In this document: in pieces, positions 22,145-36,114 of the stretch
Layout of the letters: every line of letters starts with the position of its first letter
How positions within the stretch are numbered: position 1 is the stretch's first letter
NCBI GenBank assembly: GCA_026008535.1
Contig: BRKX01000004.1
Span: 40,118,501-40,182,500 of the forward strand
Origin: Perilla frutescens
Lineage: Eukaryota > Streptophyta > Magnoliopsida > Lamiales > Lamiaceae
Length of the DNA: 64,000 nucleotides
Reading direction: 5' to 3'
Notes under the pieces: generated by a model
What the model was told of the DNA's origin: nothing
What the model saw: the letters and a program-made list of their open reading frames with translations, nothing else
Database searches by the model: none
Program-made: the position numbers and the translations under genes

Positions 22145-23567
22145 TGTTAGTTTTGTATACTAGAAGACCTGTCTTTTGTATATATTATTGATGATGGTTT
22201 TATGATGATATAGAATGAATACAATTACAGTCACTGTTTGCATTTAAATTGTTATATTTACATGCATGTTCACTATACTTACATTGTAGATGACATGGTG
22301 TAGGTAAACACATGGTTAGATCATATCATCGGTTCCTTATAATGTATTAAAAGGCTCACGGTCTAGATGACACTGAACCTGCTATCGGTACGCCGTAGAA
22401 TAATCTGATAGTTAGTTTGTCTTGACTAACTGATTATTCTAATACACAGGCAACTATATTGAGGAGGATCTACTTAGGATTCTATTCTCTATTCTGACCT
22501 TAAATGAGAGAATAAGAATCCACAGAGTTCGGGTTCTTAACCCTTATATGTTGGCGGACATATACGTGTAGTGTTTGCAGCTTTGATTTATCAAAGGGTG
22601 ATATTCTTTCATAGGATCAATAATCTCAATAACTTGGGTTGTGACATTTACACTTATGATGGGTCGTGCAATATGTAGGGGCACCGTGTCCTGGTGCGTC
22701 AGGTTGATGGTGTCCCCTTGAGGAAATGCAAGTTCATGCTGAAACCCTGCAGGTGAAATTTATTCCGTGCATGAGTAAAGCTTGTGTGGTACTACTCCAG
22801 GAAAATATATTAATTAATTATAGTTGTCAGAAGCTTACATAATTAATTAATGGACATTATATCTTAAACATGGAAAATGGCTGGACTAAAGGAGAAAGAA
22901 TATTCCGAAATATGTATTAAATTGGTAGGTCAATATTATTTCTTTAGTGGAATAAAAATAATACTTAATTTATTTAATTATATCCTAAGTTTATTGTATA
23001 TTGCATATTAAATAAATTAATGGGCCAATTTAATATTTTTCTAGATCCCTGTTGTAGCCCAAAAAGAGACTGAATTGGATTGGAGATAGAACAAGAGATA
23101 GAGATAGAATTCCAGTCCAACTGGGACACTAATTTCGTCCACCCCCTTATAAATAAGAGGGTGGAGGGCACGAAATTATCATCATAAAATATCAGCCCTC
23201 TCGTGTTCTCTTGACCTCCACAGATTCCAAACCGATCTAGTAGTTTTCAGCCCACCCTGAAACTAGATTCAGTCCGGGAATACAACAGAAGATCAATGAG
23301 TGGAATAGCATCAAGGGGTGCCTATTATTATTCATACAAAAACAAGATTAGACCTTTAATCTTGTCATCAACCCGTCATTTATTTTGTAAGTCGTTTTTC
23401 GGTTTTCTATGTTTCCGCTTTAGTAGAATCGAAAACCGGTTATGCATGTTAATTAAACTCGGTTAATTAAAAAATATGTGCTACATAAAATTATGATCTA
23501 CATGACATTAGGATTAATGAACATCCAATTAGATCCTGCGGTGGTTCAATTCGAAAAAACCCCAACA
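22145..23567 (+). repeat. Older copia 5' LTR, unit 2
   Basis: Starts TGTTAG and ends CCCCAACA before the PBS at 23570-23581. One C-to-T change disturbs the CCTGG/CCAGG hairpin that units 1 and 4 keep. Confidence 0.6.
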
Positions 23568-23581
23568 ACTGGTATTAGAGC

Positions 23582-25884
23582 GGGTTTTGGCACTGTTCTA
23601 GATTTAATCCTAGGATTAATTCGAAAAATATGTATAAATTTGATGAAATATTTATGTTGCTTAAATTTTCAGATTTATGTGTTCATATTTTCGAATTGGT
23701 TGTGTTCAAAACTTGGATGAATTTTTGATGGTGTTTCTAAAATTCTAGTTTTGGATGAATTCTAATTTTCGATCTACACCTAGTAGGATTTGGAATGTAA
23801 TTTTGATAACTCAAAATTTTCAGATTTATTAAGTGTAGGTTTCGAAAATTTGAATTTCAAATTTTTCGAAAATTTGATGTTTAATTTCCCTAATTTGATC
23901 TATGTATTTTTCGATCACATTGAATTAATTTGGAGAGATTTTTGATTTGAAATCAAATTTCTAGATTTAATTAATGTGGTAGTTTGAAAATTATGTGTAT
24001 AAAAATTAGATTTGGTATTTTTGATGTTTATCTTAAAATTACCTAATTCTAATCTAGATAGATTTGAAAATAGAATATTAGATTTGGATAGAATTTGAAG
24101 TGGATCAAATTTCCAAATTTAATCTTCTTGTGATTTTCGAAATCTACAAAGATTTGAATTGGATAAAGTAATTTTTGATATATATCAATAGTTATCTAAT
24201 TCTAATCCTAAAGATTTGAAAATAGATTTTTAATTTGGAAGAATTTGAAGTGGATCAAATTTCCAGATTTATTATCTTGAAATTTTTGAAAATCTTGTAG
24301 ATAAGAATTGGAAAAGTAATTTTTGATGTATATCATAAATTACTTAATTCTAATCTAGATAGGATTGAAGATAAGATTTAAATTTGGATGGAATTTGAAG
24401 TGGATCAAATTTTCAGATTTTATCTTTGTAATTTTCGATCCTAGCCTATCCAAATATTTGGGATAGATTTTTTATTTATATCAAGATTTCCAAATATTAA
24501 TTAATTAGGGTGTTATCCGAAAATTAAGAAATAAATTTGGTGGATAATTATAACAAATTTTCAGATTTATTCTTAAGGGATTTTCGAGATTTATCAAGAT
24601 TAAAGTTGGTGGATAATTATTTTAATTTTCAAATTAAATCTTGAAGCTATTTTCGAAATTAATTAATTGTAATTTTTGAAAATCATGTCATGTGTGGATA
24701 TCATATGTTATTTTATGCTAATCATGTAATTGTGATTGTTGGATTTGTAGACTGACTTGTTTGCAGGGTTACCGACTATCATGGCTCCTTAATTATGTGA
24801 TGTATGTTTTAATTTATGTTGGATGTATGATGGGCCATATGCCGGTTTGGCTACGTGATTTTAATCTATGAGAAAATCCGTGGATTAGGTCTAGGTTTTA
24901 TTTTATGTTGTTTTAATGTAATAGAAATAAAACTGTTAGACCAAGTTATTGAGTTGTAATTTTATTCTAGATATATTAGTTTTTTTCTTCTAAGGAATAG
25001 AAATCCTATATTGAATAAAGTTTGAAGATCAACTCGAAGAAAGAGAGTAGTACAGCTCAAGAAAGGAAGTGTCACTGATTCACGTCCCGAAATCCTAATT
25101 GGAGCTAGGATTTTCGGCGAGGCGCAGTGATGGGGGTGGCGGCCATGCTCGAGTTTCCGGAGCTGACTTTCCAGTTTTATCTCATTCAGCAACATGAGAT
25201 ATAAGCCATGATAGTTGGCTTTTATTATTATTGCTTATTATGTTGTTTGAAGCATGCAATGTTGTTTTATCCTTTTATGTGATGTTTGCATGTTTTAGAA
25301 TGGGATAAAATGAACCTCAATCTGAAATAACTAAGTGATACCAAAGCATGTAGAAATTTCAAACGGTCTCCATTAATCTGGTTTAATTGAGATGTGATTG
25401 ACATGCGAGTTGACAATAGGTCTTCCTCCATAACGGATGTGTCATATCACTGTTATCTCTGGAAATTAAACTTCTTTATCAAGATAGCTGTAGAACACTA
25501 CTAGAACAAACTGACTCCTCCAACTGGAGCAAGGAGTTTGAAATAGTGGACTTGGTGCTAAGATGATGGTGTTCACACTTAGGTGTAATTTATTAATAAA
25601 CGTCCACACTAACGTGGCTTATTAATTGGAAGGTTACATGACCGTGGTTATTTCCGACTATTAATTTACTTGTCATAAGGATATTTGACTGGACATAAAT
25701 TAAAGGTGGTTTTACCTATTTAAGGATAAATTTTATAAACGTCCACACTAACGTGGATTATAAGAAACATTTTTAAAATGTCGGTGGATTACATATAATT
25801 TTTTTTGAGGTATACAATTATATGTGAGTATCCTAAAGTTTGTGACTGTACTGCATGTTTACTTTTCAGTTATTCTGTATCATC
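23582..25884 (+). other. Older copia leader, unit 2
   Basis: Carries the 150-bp repeats (TTTGAAGTGG at 24094, 24244, 24394) and the hairpin pair at 25593-25625 and 25733-25763. Confidence 0.7.
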
Positions 25885-26691
25885 ATGGCACTCTCCAACC
25901 TGTCCACTATTCTCAAAGAAAATAAGTTAATCGGTGAAAATTACAATGATTGGATTCGAAACCTTAATCTTGTTCTCACTGCGGAAGGACACAAATACGT
26001 ACTTGAAGAAGTATGTCCTCAGAAGCCAGATGAGGGTTCTGACGAAGCCCAAAAGGTTGCATATGATAAGTGGGTTAGGTCTAATGAGATAGCGCGCTGT
26101 TACATTCTGACATCCATGTCGAATGTGTTGCAACATCAGCATGAACCTATGAAAACCACTTATGATATCATATACAACCTTAGGCAGCTCTTCGGTCATC
26201 AGAACCGCTCGGCACGCCATTTGGCAATGAAGAAGCTAATGAATGCGAGAATGTCTGACTCCACACCTGTTAGGGATCACGTTCTCACGATGATGGGGTA
26301 TCTGGCTGAGATCGAGACCTTGGGTAGAGAGCTGGATGGTGATTCTCAAATCGACATTGTTCTTCATAGCTTGTCCCCGAGGTTTGAGCAGTTCAGGCTA
26401 AACTTTAATATGGTTAAAAGAGATGTCGGCCTGAATGAACTGCTCATTGATCTTCAGGCAGTTGAGTTACTTCAAAAAGAAAATCCGGAGGCACACCTAG
26501 CTGAAAATAGGGCGTCTTCTTCCGGTACTAAAAGAAAGAAGAGGAATGCACCCAAGAAAGCTGCAGAGGGGGTGCCTAAGGTGAAGAAGTCCAAGACTAA
26601 GATTCCTCCTGAGGAATTTAAGTCAAAGACAAAGTGTTTCAAGTGCGGCCAACCAGGTCACTAGAAGGCGGATTGTCCTAACAAGAAGAAG
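25885..26691 (+). pseudogene. Older copia gag, unit 2
   Basis: Same frame and same TAG in the zinc knuckle (26662-26664) as unit 1. Only silent differences are seen in gag (for example AACATGG to AATATGG near 26409). Confidence 0.9.
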
Positions 26692-28658
26692 AAAATGGGT
26701 ACGTCTCAATCTCTTGTCGTTGAAACATGTTTAGCTACTTGTTCTACTCAGTCATGGGTAGTAGATACTGGAGCTACTGATCATGTTTGCATGTCTTTAC
26801 AGGGGTTCCTGACAAAAAGACAGTTGAGTGATGGAGAGATTTCAGTCTACATGGGCAATGCTACGAAAGTGGCGGCAGTTGCAGTGGGAGACGTAACCTT
26901 ATCTTTTAGTAGTGATAGGATTTTAGTTTTAAAGGATTGTCTTTATGTGCCTGGTTTTAAGCGAAACTTGATTTCAGTTTCTAAACTTTTTATGGATGGA
27001 TATTCTATTTCTTTTGATAACAAGGTTGTTATCTTTAGTGATAAACATTTTATCTGTTCTGGCATATTAGATGGGCATCTTTATTTACTTAATCCTATGC
27101 GAAACACTACGCAAATGCATTTACTCAATACATCGGTCATAAACCCTAACAAACGAAAAGAACCTTCGGAAATGAATCAAACCTATCTTTGGCATCTTAG
27201 GCTTGACCATATTAACCTTAAACGGATACAAAGACTAGTAAACGATGGGCTCTTGTCTTCATTGGTCCTAGAATCATTCCCTTTGTGTGAATCTTGTTTG
27301 GAAGATAAAATGACCAAGTGACCCTTTAAGGATAAAGGGAATAGATCTGAAGAGGTACTAGATTTGATTCACTCTGACTTATGTGGCCCTATGTCAGTTC
27401 ACGCTCAAGGAGGGTACGAGTATTTCATCACGTTCATTGATGATTACTCAAGGTATGGATACATATACCTGTTACGCCGCAAGTCAGAATCCTTTGAGAT
27501 TTTCAAAGAATTCAGAGCGGAAGTGGAAAAATGTACAAGTGAAAGTATCAAATCACTACGATCTGATCGTGGTGGTGAATATCTCTCGAATGAATTTAGG
27601 GACTACTTAGCAGAGAATGGGATTACATCCCAGTTGACTGTGTCGGGAACGCCACAGCAGAACGACGTGGCGGAGAGAAGGAATAGAACATTGTTAGAGA
27701 TGGTTAGATCGATGATGAGCTATTCAGATCTGCCTATTTCGTTCTAGGGATATGCCCTGGAAACGGAAGCCTATATTCTTAATGTGGTTCCATCAAAATC
27801 AGTCCCATCTACGCCCACAGAACTTTGGACTGGACGAAAGCCCAGTCTTGGACATTTTCAGATTTGGGGTAGTCCAGCACATGTGCTGGATAAGGAAGCT
27901 GATAAGCTGGCACCACGTACGGATGTTAGACTGTTTGTTGGATATCCCAAAGGAACGAAAGGTGGTTTATTTTATAGTCCTAAGGATCAGAAGATTATTG
28001 TGAGTACCAATGCTCGATCTTAGAGGAAGACTATGTGATAAATCACAGGCCAAGAAGTGAGATAGTACTCGAGGAACTTCGAGGAGAAAATTCGAATCTG
28101 ACACCAATAGTATAAGAAGAGGAACCATAAATTACTGCACAACGTGTCACAGAAGTACAGGAACTGCCCCGTCGCAGTGGGAGGGTTGTACGCCAACCTG
28201 ATAGAATCATTGGTTTGGGTGAATCTTCAGATTTCCCTGAAGGACTAAATGAATTGGATCCCAGGACCTACAACGAAGCTATCTAAGATAAAGATGCAGA
28301 TTCTTGAAAAATTGCAATGGAGTGTGAGATTGGATCTATGGATCACAATCAAGTTTGGGAGCTTATAGAACCACAACATAGGGCAAAACCCATTGGGTGT
28401 AAGTGGGTTTACAAATGCAAGAGAGGACCTGACGGGAAAGTTGAAACCTTCAAGGCAAGATTGGTGGTGAAAGGGTCTCAGAAAGAAGGGATCGATTATG
28501 AGGAAACCTTCTCGTCGGTAGCCATGCTTAAGTCAATCCGGATTCTCTTGTCTATTGCCGCTCATTTGGATTATGAGATTTGGCAGATGGATGTCAAGAT
28601 GGCTTTCCTGAATGGAAGTCTTGAGGAAAACATCCACATGAAGCAACTAGAGGGTTTC
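26692..28658 (+). pseudogene. Older copia pol, unit 2, cut by LTR
   Basis: Same stops and deletion as in unit 1. Private or shared replacements include Ile to Val early in the protease region and Ser to Cys at MECEIGSM (shared with unit 3). Confidence 0.92.
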
Positions 28659-29741
28659 TGTTGGTCCCGGGCGAGTCGATATCAGTTTAGAGGGGGGTGA
28701 ATAAACTGATTAAAACTTTTCACTTCAAATGCGAAATAACAGGGCCCTTTGACTCGCTTAGTAAAACTTATCTATGCACAAACTTATTGATCAGTTAAGA
28801 CAGTTTCAGTGCAGTTTGTGTGATATTGTGTGCAGTTCATAGATATGCAATAATCAAAATAGTACAACACACAAGCAATTTATAGAGGTTCGAAGTCTCA
28901 AACTTCTACGTCCTTTCTTCCTTCCGCAGAAGTGAAACTTCACTATATAACTTGAGTTTCTTTACAAATTATACAATGAAGGAAAGTTGGTTGAACCTGG
29001 TAACTGCTCGCTACCTCAGCGGGTCGACGGCTCACACTTGAAGTCCCTAACTGCTCGCTAGGAAGGTAGGTGCTATTGTCGTCTTTACAAGGTTTTAGAT
29101 CTCTTTCGATCTTCAAGAGATTAGTCTTGAACAGGGATTATCAATTGATGTGCTCCTTCAATTGAGCTGAGTAGTTAATCATTGTGTAGCTTAAACTGAG
29201 AAGACTGCCCTGGCTGGATTGTCAACAGCTGGCTGATTATCTTAACTCTGTGAATTTTTTTTTCTCAGTTCGACTCTCGCAGTTTCTATCAAATGCTGAA
29301 CTTGAGCTTGAGTGGGAGGGAGAAAGAAAAGCTCTTGCTTGTATATGCGAAAGTTGTGTAGGCGAAGGATTCTTCTTGGCTCTCTGTTCTATTTTTAAAC
29401 TCTGATTCACTCGTCTTTTATAGAAGAGTGATTTTATGACCATTGAGTTCCATTGTCCATTGATCGGTAGCTCTGTTGGCTCATCAATGGAAGATGATCG
29501 CTTAAAGCTTTTTGGCTGAAGTACCCGTTACTCTGCCAATCGATCTTCATTGGATATTTAATTCCAGGATCTTTGTTGAAGCATTTATTCCAAGATTCGG
29601 CGGTTTGAGCAATAAACTCCAGGGTTCTTTGACTTCAGCTTTCTTGGCAGTTTTGAGTTCCAGTTGACAGTTCTGAACTTGTCAGCTGAGTTTGACTATT
29701 GCTCTTGTTGGAAGTTTTGAGCTCGTCAGCTGAGTTTAACT
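28659..29741 (-). repeat. Truncated Sirevirus-like LTR, unit 2
   Basis: Same breakpoint at ACTATTGC as unit 1. Shares GTTGGAAGTT near the junction with unit 1, where units 3 and 4 read GTTGGCAGTT. Confidence 0.95.
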
Positions 29742-29769
29742 ATTGCAGTGACTATGAGAAAACTATAAA

Positions 29770-31507
29770 ATCACCATATCCAAATCACGACCTCCCAGTA
29801 AAACCGACATCCATTGTAACTGTGGGGGTTTCTGCGACACTCACATTCAATATTTCCTGAGCCAACTTATCTTCAACCAACCTAGTGATGGTCCTCTTGA
29901 GAGCTCGAGCACCGTTGCTCTTGCTATATCCTTCTGAAATTAAATTTTCCTTCAATCCTTAGGTAAATGCAACTTGAATTTTATTCTTCTCAGCAACTCT
30001 AGCACGGAATTGATGGAGCATGATTTCAAGAATTTCCAGCATATGTTCCTTCTCCAGTGGCTTGAACACCACAACTTGGTCCAATTTGTGGAGTAGCTCT
30101 AACTTGAATATATCCCTCAGTTAGGTACCAACGATATTTGATGTTAGTATTCTAATAGTGTTCCTAAAATCAACTGTATTACCTTTTCCATCAGTCAATC
30201 TTCCATCATCTAAAATCTGAAGCAACACATTCAAAACTTTCTCATCTGCTTTCTCAATTTCATCCAATAGAATGACACTGTGTGGCCTCCGACGGACCTA
30301 TTCCATGTACTCGCTCATATCGAGCATCACCATTGCTTCTTTGGAGCCAAAGTATTCCTTGGCGAGTAATTTGGCCATCTATGTTTTGCCTACGCTAGTT
30401 GGGCCGGTGAACAAGAAGGAGCTAATGGGCTTTGTTTCATCTCGTATTCCAACACGAGCTCTATGAACACAGCTGCTCACAGCTGCGGCGGCCTCATCTT
30501 GTCCGATCACACTGCGCTTCAAGGTGTCTTCAAACTGTAGAAGGCTTCATGATTCTTGAGCAGAAAGTTTGGTCACCGGAATCCCCGTCCATGCCGACAC
30601 CACGTGCTCTATCTCTGTCGGGGTGATGAATGTTTGGCCGAGCATATGCGCTCTTGCCCCGCTCTCATAGATCAAGTCGATGGCCTTGCCGGGGAGACAA
30701 CGTTCCCTAACGTAGCGTATGGACAAGTCGACGGCGTGAATGAGCGTCGATTGAGTGTAGATGGCACCGTGATGAATCTCATATTTAGGAATTAAGCCCT
30801 TGAGTATATCAATGGCCTCATCTCTTGATGGCTCCAACATTTCAATAGCCTGAAACTTGCATTTTAATGTTGCATGTTGTTCGATGTATTCTCTATATTC
30901 CTCCACCGTAGTTGTACCAATGCACTTCAAAAACACAAACAATATATAATCACTCTTTTTCTTTGATTAGTTGGTTGATAGGGTAAATGAGATTGATTAG
31001 ATATATATAAGATAGGATTGTAATGTTGGGATAAAAATTATTGCAATTTTACTGATTTATGATATGATTAAAATATAAGAAATAGTTTAAATTTCTCCAG
31101 GCCTCCATAAAACAATAAAATTTTATTTTGATAAGTTCAAGTTTTATCAAAGATTGGATAATAAGTTATCATTCAAAGAGCTACAGTACCTCATCTATCA
31201 TCTATACCGGGCTCCAATCAAGTGAACAAAATATGTGATTGACTGGATAAACATGCATAATATGCCACAATTTGATTGGTAGCAGAGGATTTCATCTTGT
31301 CCCGTGCCTTCAAGTCACCTCTGGCGAGGGCCAGTTTGACAATTGTGCCTCTTTCATCTTGAAAAAAAAATCATGGATCTCATCGATGAACAAAATCACC
31401 ACACCTTTATTATCTTGGACTTGGTCCAAGAGATTTGCCCGTCTTTCTTCTAATTGCCAATGATATACTGCACCAGCATTCAAACGAGCCATGTCGATTG
31501 AGAAAAC
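29770..31507 (-). pseudogene. Clp/HSP100 pseudogene, unit 3
   Basis: Carries all stops and the pore-loop deletion of the other copies and is practically identical to unit 2 here. Confidence 0.88.
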
Positions 31508-31567
31508 CTACAGACATACAAAACCCTAATTAGGATGTACTAAATCCTAATTTATGTTAATTTATAT

Positions 31568-32990
31568 TGTTAGTTTTGTATACTAGAAGACCTGTCTTTT
31601 GTATATATTATTGATGATGGTTTTATGATGATATAGAATGAATACAATTACAGTCACTGTTTGCATTTAAATTGTTATATTTACATGCATGTTCACTATA
31701 CTTACATTGTAGATGACATGGTGTAGGTAAACACATGGTTAGATCATATCATCGGTTCCTTATAATGTATTAAAAGGCTCACGGTCTAGATGACACTGAA
31801 CCTGCTATCGGTACGCCGTAGAATAATCTGATAGTTAGTTTGTCTTGACTAACTGATTATTCTAATACACAGGCAACTATATTGAGGAGGATCTACTTAG
31901 GATTCTATTCTCTATTCTGACCTTAAATGAGAGAATAAGAATCCACAGAGTTCGGGTTCTTAACCCTTATATGTTGGCGGACATATACGTGTAGTGTTTG
32001 CAGCTTTGATTTATCAAAGGGTGATATTCTTTCATAGGATCAATAATCTCAATAACTTGGGTTGTGACATTTACACTTATGATGGGTCGTGCAATATGTA
32101 GGGGCACCGTGTCCTGGTGCGTCAGGTTGATGGTGTCCCCTTGAGGAAATGCAAGTTCATGCTGAAACCCTGCAGGTGAAATTTATTCCGTGCATGAGTA
32201 AAGCTTGTGTGGTACTACTCCAGGAAAATATATTAATTAATTATAGTTGTCAGAAGCTTACATAATTAATTAATGGACATTATATCTTAAACATGGAAAA
32301 TGGCTGGACTAAAGGAGAAAGAATATTCCGAAATATGTATTAAATTGGTAGGTCAATATTATTTCTTTAGTGGAATAAAAATAATACTTAATTTATTTAA
32401 TTATATCCTAAGTTTATTGTATATTGCATATTAAATAAATTAATGGGCCAATTTAATATTTTTCTAGATCCCTGTTGTAGCCCAAAAAGAGACTGAATTG
32501 GATTGGAGATAGAACAAGAGATAGAGATAGAATTCCAGTCCAACTGGGACACTAATTTCGTCCACCCCCTTATAAATAAGAGGGTGGAGGGCACGAAATT
32601 ATCATCATAAAATATCAGCCCTCTCGTGTTCTCTTGACCTCCACAGATTCCAAACCGATCTAGTAGTTTTCAGCCCACCCTGAAACTAGATTCAGTCCGG
32701 GAATACAACAGAAGATCAATGAGTGGAATAGCATCAAGGGGTGCCTATTATTATTCATACAAAAACAAGATTAGACCTTTAATCTTGTCATCAACCCGTC
32801 ATTTATTTTGTAAGTCATTTTTCGGTTTTCTATGTTTCCGCTTTAGTAGAATCGAAAACCGGTTATGCATGTTAATTAAACTCGGTTAATTAAAAAATAT
32901 GTGCTACATAAAATTATGATCTACATGACATTAGGATTAATGAACATCCAATTAGATCCTGCGGTGGTTCAATTCGAAAAAACCCCAACA
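31568..32990 (+). repeat. Older copia 5' LTR, unit 3
   Basis: As in unit 2, including the C-to-T change in the hairpin near 32120. A private GTCATTTTTCGG variant near 32816 replaces GTCGTTTTTCGG. Confidence 0.6.
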
Positions 32991-33004
32991 ACTGGTATTA
33001 GAGC

Positions 33005-35307
33005 GGGTTTTGGCACTGTTCTAGATTTAATCCTAGGATTAATTCGAAAAATATGTATAAATTTGATGAAATATTTATGTTGCTTAAATTTTCAGATTTA
33101 TGTGTTCATATTTTCGAATTGGTTGTGTTCAAAACTTGGATGAATTTTTGATGGTGTTTCTAAAATTCTAGTTTTGGATGAATTCTAATTTTCGATCTAC
33201 ACCTAGTAGGATTTGGAATGTAATTTTGATAACTCAAAATTTTCAGATTTATTAAGTGTAGGTTTCGAAAATTTGAATTTCAAATTTTTCGAAAATTTGA
33301 TGTTTAATTTCCCTAATTTGATCTATGTATTTTTCGATCACATTGAATTAATTTGGAGAGATTTTTGATTTGAAATCAAATTTCTAGATTTAATTAATGT
33401 GGTAGTTTGAAAATTATGTGTATAAAAATTAGATTTGGTATTTTTGATGTTTATCTTAAAATTACCTAATTCTAATCTAGATAGATTTGAAAATAGAATA
33501 TTAGATTTGGATAGAATTTGAAGTGGATCAAATTTCCAAATTTAATCTTCTTGTGATTTTCGAAATCTACAAAGATTTGAATTGGATAAGGTAATTTTTG
33601 ATATATATCAATAGTTATCTAATTCTAATCCTAAAGATTTGAAAATAGATTTTAAATTTGGAAGAATTTGAAGTGGATCAAATTTCCAGATTTATTATCT
33701 TGAAATTTTTGAAAATCTTGTAGATAAGAATTGGAAAAGTAATTTTTGATGTATATCATAAATTACTTAATTCTAATCTAGATAGGATTGAAGATAAGAT
33801 TTAAATTTGGATGGAATTTGAAGTGGATCAAATTTTCAGATTTTATCTTTGTAATTTTCGATCCTAGCCTATCCAAATATTTGGGATAGATTTTTTATTT
33901 ATATCAAGATTTCCAAATATTAATTAATTAGGGTGTTATCCGAAAATTAAGAAATAAATTTGGTGGATAATTATAACAAATTTTCAGATTTATTCTTAAG
34001 GGATTTTCGAGATTTATCAAGATTAAAGTTGGTGGATAATTATTTTAATTTTCAAATTAAATCTTGAAGCTATTTTCGAAATTAATTAATTGTAATTTTC
34101 GAAAATCATGTCATGTGTGGATATCATATGTTATTTTATGCTAATCATGTAATTGTGATTGTTGGATTTGTAGACTGACTTGTTTGCAGGGTTACCGACT
34201 ATCATGGCTCCTTAATTATGTGATGTATGTTTTAATTTATGTTGGATGTATGATGGGCCGTATGCCGGTTTGGCTACGTGATTTTAATCTATGAGAAAAT
34301 CCGTGGATTAGGTCTAGGTTTTATTTTATGTTGTTTTAATGTAATAGAAATAAAACTGTTAGACCAAGTTATTGAGTTGTAATTTTATTCTAGATATATT
34401 AGTTTTTTTCTTCTAAGGAATAGAAATCCTATATTGAATAAAGTTTGAAGATCAACTCGAAGAAGGAGAGTAGTACAGCTCAAGAAAGGAAGTGTCACTG
34501 ATTCACGTCCCGGAATCCTAATTGGAGCTAGGATTTTCGGCGAGGCGCAGTGATGGGGGTGGCGGCCATGCTCGAGTTTCCGGAGCTGACTTTCCAGTTT
34601 TATCTCATTCAGCAACATGAGATATAAGCCATGATAGTTGGCTTTTATTATTATTGCTTATTATGTTGTTTGAAGCATGCAATGTTGTTTTATCCTTTTA
34701 TGTGATGTTTGCATGTTTTAGAATGGGATAAAATGAACCTCAATCTGAAATAACTAAGTGATACCAAAGCATGTAGAAATTTCAAACGGTCTCCATTAAT
34801 CTGGTTTAATTGAGATGTGATTGACATGCGAGTTGACAATAGGTCTTCCTCCATAACGGATGTGTCATATCACTGTTATCTCTGGAAATTAAACTTCTTT
34901 ATCAAGATAGCTGTAGAACACTACTAGAACAAACTGACTCCTCCAACTGGAGCAAGGAGTTTGAAATAGTGGACTTGGTGCTAAGATGATGGTGTTCACA
35001 CTTAGGTGTAATTTATTAATAAACGTCCACACTAACGTGGCTTATTAATTGGAAGGTTACATGACCGTGGTTATTTCCGACTATTAATTTACTTGTCATA
35101 AGGATATTTGACTGGACATAAATTAAAGGTGGTTTTACCTATTTAAGGATAAATTTTATAAACGTCCACACTAACGTGGATTATAAGAAACATTTTTAAA
35201 ATGTCGGTGGATTACATATAATTTTTTTTGAGGTATACAATTATATGTGAGTATCCTAAAGTTTGTGACTGTACTGCATGTTTACTTTTCAGTTATTCTG
35301 TATCATC
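33005..35307 (+). other. Older copia leader, unit 3
   Basis: 150-bp repeats and both hairpins (35016-35048 and 35156-35186) are present; the variants switch from the unit-1/2 type to the unit-4 type within this leader. Confidence 0.7.
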
Positions 35308-36114
35308 ATGGAACTCTCCAACCTGTCCACTATTCTCAAAGAAAATAAGTTAATCGGTGAAAATTACAATGATTGGATTCGAAACCTTAATCTTGTTCTC
35401 ACTGCGGAAGGACACAAATACGTACTTGAAGAAGTATGTCCTCAGAAGCCAGATGAGGGTTCTGACGAAGCCCAAAAGGTTGCATATGATAAGTGGGTTA
35501 GGTCTAATGAGATAGCGCGCTGTTACATTCTGACATCCATGTCGAATGTGTTGCAACATCAGCATGAACCTATGAAAATCACTTATGATATCATATACAA
35601 CCTTAGGCAGCTCTTCGGTCATCAGAACCGCTCGACACGCCATTTGGCAATGAAGAAGCTAATGAATGCGAGAATGTCTGACTCCACACCTATTAGGGAT
35701 CACGTTCTCACGATGCTGGGGTATCTGGCTGAGATCGAGACCTTGGGTAGAGAGCTGGATGGTGATTCTCAAATCGACATTGTTCTTCATAGCTTGTCCC
35801 CGAGGTTTGAGCAGTTCAGGCTAAACTTTAACATGGTTAAAAGAGATGTCGGCCTGAATGAACTGCTCATTGATCTTCAGGCAGTTGAGTTACTTCAAAA
35901 AGAAAATCCGGAGGCACACCTAGCTGAAAATAGGGCGTCTTCTTCCGGTACTAAAAGAAAGAAGAGGAACGCACCCAAGAAAGCTGCAGAGGGGGTGCCT
36001 AAGGTGAAGAAGTCCAAGACTAAGATTCCTCCTGAGGAATTTAAGTCAAAGACAAAGTGTTTCAAGTGCGGCCAACCAGGTCACTAGAAGGCGGATTGTC
36101 CTAACAAGAAGAAG
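35308..36114 (+). pseudogene. Older copia gag, unit 3
   Basis: Same TAG as in the other copies. Private replacements such as MELSNL for MALSNL, KITYD for KTTYD, RSTRH for RSARH, TPIRD for TPVRD and TMLGY for TMMGY; most underlying changes are G/A or C/T transitions. Confidence 0.9.

Larger units (their letters stand above)
20319..29741 (+). repeat. Tandem unit 2 of 4 (9,423 bp)
   Basis: Nearly identical to unit 1 at an offset of 9,423. It shares with unit 3 several variants in its first half (three Cs near 20374, GACACTG near 20850, GCGTCAGG near 22697), but groups with unit 1 in the second half (for example GAAGAAAGAG near 25036, GGAAGGTAGG near 29058). Confidence 0.97.
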